Assembly (NCBI RefSeq): GCF_000504285.1
Contig: NZ_KI632511.1
Span: 7,794,154-7,858,153 of the forward strand
Source of the DNA: Actinospica robiniae DSM 44927
Lineage (GTDB): Bacteria > Actinomycetota > Actinomycetes > Streptomycetales > Catenulisporaceae
Length of the DNA stretch: 64,000 bases
Direction of reading: 5' to 3'
Position numbers and translations under genes: made by a program. The notes under the pieces are model-generated. The model did not search any database and was not told where the DNA came from. It worked only from the letters and a program-made list of their open reading frames with translations. Shown in pieces: positions 58,041-64,000 of the stretch. Position 1 is the stretch's first letter. Every line of letters begins with the position of its first letter.

Positions 58041-59414
58041 ATGCGTACTTCCGATCCGGCCCGCCGAGCCGCCTACGACACCCTGCGCGCGGTCTCCGGG
58101 CACGACGCGTACGCCAACCTGGTGCTGCCGGGCATCCTCAACGAGCGCCACCTCGACGCACGCGACGCCGCGTTGGCCACGGAGCTGGCGTACGGCACGC
58201 TGCGTGCCCAGGGCACGTACGACGCCATCCTGGCCGAGTGCGTGGACCGCCCGCTGGCCCAGCTCGACCCCGAACTGCTCGACCTGCTGCGGCTCGGCGC
58301 GCACCAGCTGCTGGCCACCCGGATCCCGCCGCACGCGGCCGTGGCCGCCACGGTGGACCTCGCCCGGGAAGTACTGCACGAAGGCGCCGCCCGGATGTCG
58401 AACGCGGTGCTGCGCCGCGTCGGCCAGTCGGACTTCGACGCCTGGCTCGACCGGATCGCGCCGAACCCGCAGGACGATCCGGAAGGCTACCTCGCGCTGT
58501 ACCGGGCCCACCCGCGCTGGATCGTGTCAGCCCTCTGGGACTCGCTGGCCGCGCACCGCGGCGCCGAGACCGCGCACGAGGAGATCGACGACCTGCTGCG
58601 CGCCGACAACGAGCGCCCCGGGGTGACTCTCGTGGCCAGGCCCGGGCTGGCCACGGTCGAGGACCTGCTCGATGAGGGCGCCGAGCCCGGTCGGTTCGCG
58701 AGGACGGCGGCGTATCTCCCGCACGGCGACCCCGGCCGGATCGAGGCCGTGCGCCGCGGCCGCGCCGGCGTGCAGGACGAGGGCAGCCAGCTCGTCGCGC
58801 TCGCACTCGCCGAGGCGAAGATGGAGGGTGTCGACGAGCTCTGGCTCGACCTGTGCGCGGGCCCCGGCGGCAAGGCGGCGCTGCTCGCCGCCACCGTCGC
58901 GGAGCGCGGCGGAAGGCTGATCGCCGCCGAGCTCGCCCCGCACCGGTCCCGGCTGGTCAAGCGCGCCCTGCAGCCGATCCCCGGGCTGCACAAGGCGATC
59001 ACGGCCGACGGCACCGTGCCGGCCTGGAACAGCGCGTCGTTCGACCGCGTCATCGCCGACGTGCCGTGCACCGGTCTCGGCGCGCTGCGCCGGCGGCCGG
59101 AAGCCCGGTGGCGGCGCAGCGCGGGCGATGTGGCACTGCTGGCGGAGACGCAGAAGAAGTTGCTGCACTCCGCCCTCGACTCGGCCCGGCCGGGCGGCCT
59201 CGTGGCGTACGTCACGTGCTCGCCCCATCTCGCCGAGACACGTGTCGTGGTCGACGACGTGCTGCGGCGGCGCACGGACGTCGCTCGCGTGGACGCGCGC
59301 CCGTACCTGCCCGGCGTACCCGAGCTCGGCGACGGGCCCGACGTGCAGCTGTGGCCGCACGTACACGGCACCGACGCGATGTACCTGGCGCTGCTGCGAC
59401 GAGAGCGCGCGTGA
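58041..59414 (+). CDS. rsmB: 16S rRNA m5C967 methyltransferase RsmB/Sun family
   Basis: 457 residues. N-terminal NusB-like RNA-binding domain (RRAAYDTLRAVSGHDAYANL, LATELAYGTLRAQG) and C-terminal Rossmann methyltransferase: SAM motif LDLCAGPGGKAALLA, motif IV VPCTGLGALRRRPEARW and motif VI YVTCSPHLAET, whose two cysteines are the release and nucleophile residues of m5C enzymes. Acts on 16S rRNA. Confidence 0.93.
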   Translation: MRTSDPARRAAYDTLRAVSGHDAYANLVLPGILNERHLDARDAALATELAYGTLRAQGTYDAILAECVDRPLAQLDPELLDLLRLGAHQLLATRIPPHAAVAATVDLAREVLHEGAARMSNAVLRRVGQSDFDAWLDRIAPNPQDDPEGYLALYRAHPRWIVSALWDSLAAHRGAETAHEEIDDLLRADNERPGVTLVARPGLATVEDLLDEGAEPGRFARTAAYLPHGDPGRIEAVRRGRAGVQDEGSQLVALALAEAKMEGVDELWLDLCAGPGGKAALLAATVAERGGRLIAAELAPHRSRLVKRALQPIPGLHKAITADGTVPAWNSASFDRVIADVPCTGLGALRRRPEARWRRSAGDVALLAETQKKLLHSALDSARPGGLVAYVTCSPHLAETRVVVDDVLRRRTDVARVDARPYLPGVPELGDGPDVQLWPHVHGTDAMYLALLRRERA

Positions 59415-59512
59415 GCGCGTAGACCGCGGGGGAGTGACGGCTCGACGTCGCCTCCCCGCATCTGACGCGTCATCGGCAGGTATGGGCGCGCGCGTACGGG
59501 AGAATGGGAGCC

Positions 59513-60202
59513 ATGGCCGTACAGATCTCGCCCTCGATCCTCAACAGCGACTTCTCCCGCCTCGCGGACGAGGTGGCCGCCATCTCCCCGGCGGCCGACT
59601 GGGTGCACGTCGACGTGATGGACAACCACTTCGTGCCCAACCTCACGCTCGGCCTGCCGATCGTCGAATCGCTGGTCTCGGTCTCCACGCTGCCGTTGGA
59701 CTGCCACCTGATGATCGACGACCCGGACCGCTGGGCCCCCGCGTACGCGGAGGCCGGCGCCCGCTCGGTCACCTTCCACGTCGAAGCCGCCGCCGCGCCC
59801 ATCCGGCTCGCCCGGACGCTGCGCGCCGCCGGCGCGAGGGCCGGCATGGCGCTCAAGCCCGCGACCCCGATCGAGCCGTACGAGGACCTGCTCTCGGAGC
59901 TCGACATGGTGCTGATCATGTCGGTCGAGCCCGGCTTCGGCGGCCAGCGCTTCCTCGAGTCGGTGCTGCCGAAGGTGCGCCGCACCCGCGAGGCGATCGC
60001 CCGCCACGGCGGCCAGATCTGGCTGCAGATGGACGGCGGCGTCTCCACCGAGACCATCGAGCGCTGCGCCGACGCCGGCGCCGACGTGTTCGTGGCCGGA
60101 TCCGCCGTCTACGCCGCCGAGGACCGCGACCGCGCCGTGCGCGAGCTGCGCGCCCTGGCCGAGAAGGCGACGTCGGCGTCGGACTGGGCCTGCGCGCACT
60201 GA
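59513..60202 (+). CDS. rpe: Ribulose-phosphate 3-epimerase
   Basis: 229 residues from ATG 59513, preceded by GGGAG; ATG 59504 is in frame but lies before that site. TIM barrel with metal ligands His/Asp in [12 protein letters not shown] and HLMIDDP, and the [12 protein letters not shown] phosphate/loop segment plus [10 protein letters not shown]. Interconverts ribulose-5-P and xylulose-5-P in the pentose phosphate pathway. Confidence 0.96.
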   Translation: MAVQISPSILNSDFSRLADEVAAISPAADWVHVDVMDNHFVPNLTLGLPIVESLVSVSTLPLDCHLMIDDPDRWAPAYAEAGARSVTFHVEAAAAPIRLARTLRAAGARAGMALKPATPIEPYEDLLSELDMVLIMSVEPGFGGQRFLESVLPKVRRTREAIARHGGQIWLQMDGGVSTETIERCADAGADVFVAGSAVYAAEDRDRAVRELRALAEKATSASDWACAH

Positions 60203-60395
60203 AGACTGGCCGTATCGAGAAAGCGCGGGCTGCGCGCCGTTCGCAGAGAGCTGCGGCTGACTCCGGCGGAGCCGGGGCGTGGCGAGATTCCGCCGGTACG
60301 CCCGCGCCCGCCGCGTCGTGGGTGAACGGCGGCGGGCACGGTTCTCAAAGCGCGAGCTCGGCTCGTAGGCGGGCCCACGGGATCGGAAACGGAAG

Positions 60396-60415
60396 CGCCC
60401 CGCCGAGGCGGGGCG
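60396..60415. terminator. Bidirectional hairpin between rpe and the DUF397 gene
   Basis: CGCCCCGCC (60396-60404) and GGCGGGGCG (60407-60415), a perfect 9-bp stem with a GA turn, between convergent genes; outer GGATCG/CGATCC bases extend the symmetry. Confidence 0.7.
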
Positions 60416-60420
60416 ATCCG

Positions 60421-60630
60421 TCAGGACGCCAGGTCGTCGAACTCGCCGTCCTTGGCGCCGGCCAGGAAGGCACCGAGTTCGTCCCGGTTGAACAGCAGGA
60501 CCGCCCCGTCCGGGAACCGCGAGTTGCGTACCGCCACGAGATCGGCGTCCGCGACGGCGAATTCGACGCAGTTCCCGTTGGCGCCGCTGTACGAGCTCTT
60601 GCGCCAGGCCATCTTCGAGTTCTTGCTCAT
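60421..60630 (-). CDS. DUF397 domain protein
   Basis: 69 residues, with GAAAGG before the ATG. The pattern AWRKSSYSGANGNCVEFAV followed by VAVRNSRFPDGAVLLFNRDE is the DUF397 fold, widespread in actinomycetes, typically encoded next to an XRE/DUF5753 regulator as here. Roles proposed for such pairs include development and toxin-antitoxin-like control (BldB/WhiJ-type systems). Unusually the partner regulator is 638 bases away. Confidence 0.93.
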   Translation of the reverse strand: MSKNSKMAWRKSSYSGANGNCVEFAVADADLVAVRNSRFPDGAVLLFNRDELGAFLAGAKDGEFDDLAS

Positions 60631-61268
60631 GATCGGCAGCCTTTCGATGTGCGTGCACCGTATGTCTGCAATTGCATGTGCTCTGTGCAAGAACCTAGCA
60701 TGCATGGCGTGATCACAGAATCCCGCTGCGTGAAATTCACCGATGCGGATGACCTGACGGCGTTCCCCTGGCGACGATCGGTGACGTACGGCGCGGGCAC
60801 GGCAGCGGCCGATCAGTCCGTTTAGGCAGCACAGGGAAGCGGAACCGACTGAGTCGATCGGCCGGCCGGTATGGCACAAACGTACGATCCTCGCGCGGCC
60901 GGATAGGAACGCGGGTGCGGCCGTGCGGTGACTGCATATATGCGGACGCTGACATCTGGCGGCGCGCGCGTCAGGGCCACACGCACGGGTGGGCGCGCGT
61001 GTAAGCGGGCGCACGCGGGCGCGTGTCCGGGCACGCACAAGGGCGCACGGATGGGTAGGCGAGCGCGCCAGGGCCCGATCGACGCCCCGACCGTACGGGG
61101 GGCTGCGTTCCGGCGTCGCACATCGGCGCCTGGCGCGTCCTGCGCGGCCCGCTACGGTCGCCTGGCGTGCCCTGTATCCGTGTCCTGTCTGCCTCGCGGC
61201 CGCCACGCGGCGCCACACGACCGCAGCAGCGGCCGGCCGCTGCCGCTCGGCACTGCCTGTGCGGGCGG
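60631..61268 (-). other. 638-base gap between XRE regulator and DUF397 gene
   Basis: No plausible gene on either strand. Next to the DUF397 gene is an AT-richer patch with the 10-bp palindrome TGCAATTGCA (60667-60676) and, on the minus strand, TTGCAC about 17 bases upstream of an AT-rich -10 area, a likely promoter. From about 60960 to 61060 the sequence is CG/CA-alternating low complexity (CGCGCGCGTC, GGCGCGCGTGT, CGGGCGCGTGT). Confidence 0.4.
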
Positions 61269-62138
61269 CTAGAGCTCCATCCGCATCTTCGCCAGCAGCT
61301 GGCGGCTCGCCCGCGGCGTCTCGGCATCGACGACCAGGCGGTCGAAGGCTCGTCCGTACACTTCGATCTCGTCCGGGCGCTCCAGGTACAGCGCGCCGGT
61401 CAGATGCTCGATGTAGGCGATGTCCGGCAGTTCCGGTTCGGCGAAGCGCAGGATCGAGAACGCGCCTTCGGCGACGTAGCCGCTGCGCGAGAACGGGATC
61501 ACCTGCAGGGTGATGTGCGGCAGCGCGGTCAGTTCGAGCAGCCGTTCGATCTGCGCCTTGAGCACGTGGACGCCGCCGAGGGCCCGGTGGAGCACGGACT
61601 CGTCGATCACCATCCACAGCTGCGGCGGGTGCGTGCCGTCGAGCAGGCGCTGGCGACGGAGTCGGAGCTCGACCATGCGGTCGACGTCGTCGAACCCGGC
61701 ACGAGGGTGCCCGTGGGTGACCACGGCGCGGGCGTAGTGCTCGGTCTGCATGAGTCCGGGTACGAACTGCAGTTCCCAGCTCTGGATCCGGGCCGCCGCC
61801 TCCTCGAGGCCGACGTAGTCCTCGAACCACTTCGGCATCCGGTCGTTGTAGCGGTGCCACCAACCGGTCTGGCGCGACTGCGCCACGAGCGAGACGAGCT
61901 GCGCCCGCTCCTCCGGATCCGTCAGGCCGTAGAGCGTGAGCAGGTCCTCGACGTCCCGCTCCTTGAAGCTGATCCGGCCCGTCTCGAGCCGGCTGATCTT
62001 GGAGGCGGAGCCGCGGATGCTGTAACCGGCCTCGGCGCAGCTGATGCCGGCTCGCTCCCGCAGTCTGCGCAGCTGGTTGCCCAAGATCAGTCGGCGCACC
62101 GACGGTCCGGCCCGCCCCGCACTGCCCTCCGCGGCCAT
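61269..62138 (-). CDS. XRE-family regulator with DUF5753 domain
   Basis: 289 residues from ATG 62138, preceded by AGGAGG on the minus strand (a TTG eight codons upstream only extends the open frame). N-terminal helix-turn-helix (LILGNQLRRLRERAGISCAE, then GSASKISRLETGRI) and a DUF5753 effector domain (WELQFVPGLMQTEHYARAVV, LPHITLQVIPF). WhiJ-like. Together with the DUF397 product it forms a regulator pair common in dozens of copies in streptomycete-like genomes. Confidence 0.93.
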   Translation of the reverse strand: MAAEGSAGRAGPSVRRLILGNQLRRLRERAGISCAEAGYSIRGSASKISRLETGRISFKERDVEDLLTLYGLTDPEERAQLVSLVAQSRQTGWWHRYNDRMPKWFEDYVGLEEAAARIQSWELQFVPGLMQTEHYARAVVTHGHPRAGFDDVDRMVELRLRRQRLLDGTHPPQLWMVIDESVLHRALGGVHVLKAQIERLLELTALPHITLQVIPFSRSGYVAEGAFSILRFAEPELPDIAYIEHLTGALYLERPDEIEVYGRAFDRLVVDAETPRASRQLLAKMRMEL

Positions 62139-62242
62139 CCCCGATCCTCCTGACGCGAACAAGGATTCGCTATTCGGCGAACGTGTGTGGGTATCTACGC
62201 TAAGTCAGCTTCGCGCCGAATGCCAGCGCCGTACGGCGCCGT

Positions 62243-63097
62243 TCACGGTTTGCGGGCGACCAGGCCGCCGATGCACTGCGCCGTGGGGCTCGGCGTCTTG
62301 AGCTGAGGGCCGTCGGGCCACCACTGGTAGCAGGGCACGAGCCCGGGCCCTCGGGTGGCGTTCGGCTTGACGATCTCGAGGCCGGGCAGCATCGCCTCGA
62401 TCTCCTCGCGCGTGCGGAAGCGGCCGGCGCCCATGGGCCCGTGCACGAGGATCTCCTCGATCCGCTTGGCCACCTTGGTCAGCTCGGGCACCTCGGGGTC
62501 GTAGAAGTGGCTGAAGACGACGTAGGAGCCGGACGCGAGGGCGTCGATGTACTGCTGCATCAGTGCCGGCCCGCCGTCACCCTCAAGGTGATGCAGGGTG
62601 CCGACATGGAGCAGAACCGCCGGCTCGGAAAGATCCAGGTACTGCGCGACCAGGGGATGGTCGAGGACGGTCGACGGCGAGAAGATGTCCGCCTCGGCGA
62701 TCACGACCAGTTCGTCGTCCTCGAGGAGGGCTCGACCGTGGGCCAGCACCACCGGATCGTTGTCCACGTAGACGATGCGGGCCTCCGGATTGGACCGATG
62801 CACGATCTGGTGCGTGTTCTCCGTGGTGGGCAGCCCCGACCCGCAGTCCAGGTACTGCTCGATGTCCGTCTGCGTGGCCAGGAAGCGGCATGCGCGGTTG
62901 AGGAAGCGACGATTGCCCTGGGCGATGTCGGCAGCTTCCGGCACCACCTCGAGGATTCGATCCATCACCGCCCGGTCGACCGAGTAGTGGTTCTTCCCCC
63001 CGAGGAACCCGTCGTAGACCCTGGCGATGCTCGGGCGGTTCGGATCTATCCCCACCGGAACCCGACGCGGCGTTGCGTCGGCTACTCCCTCGGGCAT
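62243..63097 (-). CDS. SAM-dependent methyltransferase, SAV2177/DUF574 family
   Basis: 284 residues from ATG 63097 (GAGGTGG upstream; GTG 63112 is an alternative giving five more residues). Characteristic opening PSIARVYDGFLGGKNHYSVD, SAM-site QYLDCGSGLPTTENTHQIV, ARIVYVDNDPVVLAHGRALL, and a C-terminal end with GPGLVPCYQWWPDG. Substrate unknown. Often encoded beside XRE/DUF397 genes in actinomycetes. Confidence 0.93.
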   Translation of the reverse strand: MPEGVADATPRRVPVGIDPNRPSIARVYDGFLGGKNHYSVDRAVMDRILEVVPEAADIAQGNRRFLNRACRFLATQTDIEQYLDCGSGLPTTENTHQIVHRSNPEARIVYVDNDPVVLAHGRALLEDDELVVIAEADIFSPSTVLDHPLVAQYLDLSEPAVLLHVGTLHHLEGDGGPALMQQYIDALASGSYVVFSHFYDPEVPELTKVAKRIEEILVHGPMGAGRFRTREEIEAMLPGLEIVKPNATRGPGLVPCYQWWPDGPQLKTPSPTAQCIGGLVARKP

Positions 63098-63273
63098 GTC
63101 CACCTCGCACACTCTTCGATTTTTTCCACGGACCGCTGCGTGGGCGGCAGCGTTCTGGTACGGCCGTCAGGGGACGGCTACGGACCGACCCAGCGTACTG
63201 CCTCGAACGCGCACGGTCACCCCCCTCTGCGACTCTTATCCCGCTCGTTACGCCGTCACCTCCCGCCGTGTGC

Positions 63274-64000
63274 CTAGGCCGCCGGTTCGAGCAGACGATC
63301 GCGGTGAGCGACGGCGGCGGCCTCGGTCCGGGACGAGACGCCGAGCTTCGCCAGGATGTTGGACACGTGCACGGACACCGTCTTCGTGGTGATGTACAGG
63401 CGCGCGCCGATCTGACCGTTCGACAGCCCCTCGGCCACCAGCCGCAACACGTCGGTCTCGCGCGCGGTGAGGCCGGGTGCCGTCGCAGCGGCTTGAACGG
63501 CGGCGCCGGGCTCGTCGGACGGCACGACGCTCAGCAGACGGGCACTGCGCGCGAGCGCGTCGATCCGTGCCAGCAGCGGCTCGGCGCCGAGGCTCACCGC
63601 GAGCAGGCGAGCCTCCCGCGCGGCCGTGGCGGCCGCTTCTCGGCCTCCGGGCACCGCCGCGGCGTGCTGGGCCTCGCGCAGGCGTATCCGGGCCCTGAGG
63701 AGGACCGGCGCGGCTATCTCGTCCGCGCGGCCGGCCAACTCCGCCCAGCACAGCGGCGTCGGCGAGGCCGCGGTCGACGTCGCCACCTCCTCCGCCATGG
63801 CCAGTTCGGCGGCGATCAGACCCGCGTAGAGGTCGTGGATGGGCACGCGGCGGGGAATCGCGTCGGCGTACTTGCGGATGAGCGCACTGAGCTCCCCGTC
63901 CCGGCTGTCGAGGTCCGTCAGCGCAGCCGCCGCGGTGTACAGCAGCGGCCAGGCCCACCACTCGAACTCCTCGCGCACCCCGTTCGCGAAGACCTGCCGC
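63274..64000 (-). CDS. LuxR-family (LAL-type) transcriptional regulator, C-terminal part
   Basis: The reading frame continues past the window edge (RQVFANGVREEFEWWAWP), so only the last 242 residues or so are seen. Helical TPR-like region rich in Ala/Glu/Arg, then a GerE/LuxR helix-turn-helix (LTARETDVLRLVAEGLSNGQ, TTKTVSVHVSNILAKLGVSS). The layout suggests a large LuxR regulator with an N-terminal ATPase (LAL/MalT type) whose ATPase lies outside the window. Confidence 0.85.
   Translation of the reverse strand, partial: RQVFANGVREEFEWWAWPLLYTAAAALTDLDSRDGELSALIRKYADAIPRRVPIHDLYAGLIAAELAMAEEVATSTAASPTPLCWAELAGRADEIAAPVLLRARIRLREAQHAAAVPGGREAAATAAREARLLAVSLGAEPLLARIDALARSARLLSVVPSDEPGAAVQAAATAPGLTARETDVLRLVAEGLSNGQIGARLYITTKTVSVHVSNILAKLGVSSRTEAAAVAHRDRLLEPAA

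Noticed and set aside
58487-60658. Minus-strand frame across rsmB, rpe and the DUF397 gene
   Set aside because: Spans three recognised genes in antisense and has the amino-acid composition of a high-GC shadow.
60960-61060. Repetitive CG/CA stretch as CRISPR or tandem array
   Set aside because: No constant repeat unit or regular spacers; only irregular alternating low complexity.

Overview
The window is chromosomal DNA from a high-GC actinobacterium. The gene set (BldD, mycobacterial-type IHF, actinobacterial PriA without helicase motifs, DUF397/XRE/SAV2177-type genes, ECF41 sigma factor) and many GTG starts and 4-base ATGA/GTGA overlaps point to a sporulating, Streptomyces-like or Catenulisporales-like organism; the exact genus was not determined.

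Layout. 1-4.7 kb: end of a 5'-3' exonuclease gene, a PLP amino-acid deaminase/aldolase, a membrane protein coupled to an orphan mycosin-like subtilase, and an SseB protein. 4.7-13.0 kb: conserved translation block (DUF1844, infC with an apparent ATC start, rpmI, rplT, a SpoU methyltransferase, a PAS histidine kinase, pheS-pheT, strong terminator). 13.1-20.4 kb: accessory island with an ABC-F ATPase, an ECF41 (SigJ-type) sigma factor with two matching promoters, its likely target (a SnoaL/NTF2-LUD fusion), a GyrB-like protein that stops after the transducer domain and has a degenerate ATP site, a PhyH-type dioxygenase, and a 609-bp transposon-like unit with 42-bp terminal inverted repeats and an exact 7-bp target duplication that carries one unknown gene and no transposase. 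20.45-28.5 kb: arginine biosynthesis argC-J-B-D-F-R-H, then tyrS. 29.9-35.5 kb: a complete rRNA operon (16S-23S-5S, no spacer tRNA) with promoter, leader and terminator.

35.7-46.6 kb: bldD (minus strand), whose promoter carries a perfect BldD box, then the pyrimidine operon pyrR-pyrB-pyrC-(PH-like membrane gene)-carA-carB-pyrD-pyrF, every junction overlapping, preceded by a PyrR-type RNA site next to the pyrR ribosome-binding site. 46.8-49.5 kb: aldo/keto reductase and MFS exporter, probably inserted into the conserved order. 50.0-60.2 kb: mihF, gmk, rpoZ, coaBC, metK, priA, def, fmt, rsmB, rpe (nucleotide, CoA, SAM and translation-initiation housekeeping). 60.4-64 kb: minus-strand regulatory set typical of streptomycete-like genomes: DUF397 protein, XRE/DUF5753 regulator, SAV2177-type methyltransferase and the C-terminal part of a LuxR-type regulator cut by the window end.

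Functionally the core supplies arginine, pyrimidines, SAM and translation factors with visible local control (PyrR, ARG-type boxes, IF3 rare start, BldD autoregulation). The least explained parts are the 609-bp element, the degenerate GyrB-like protein and the ECF41 regulon.
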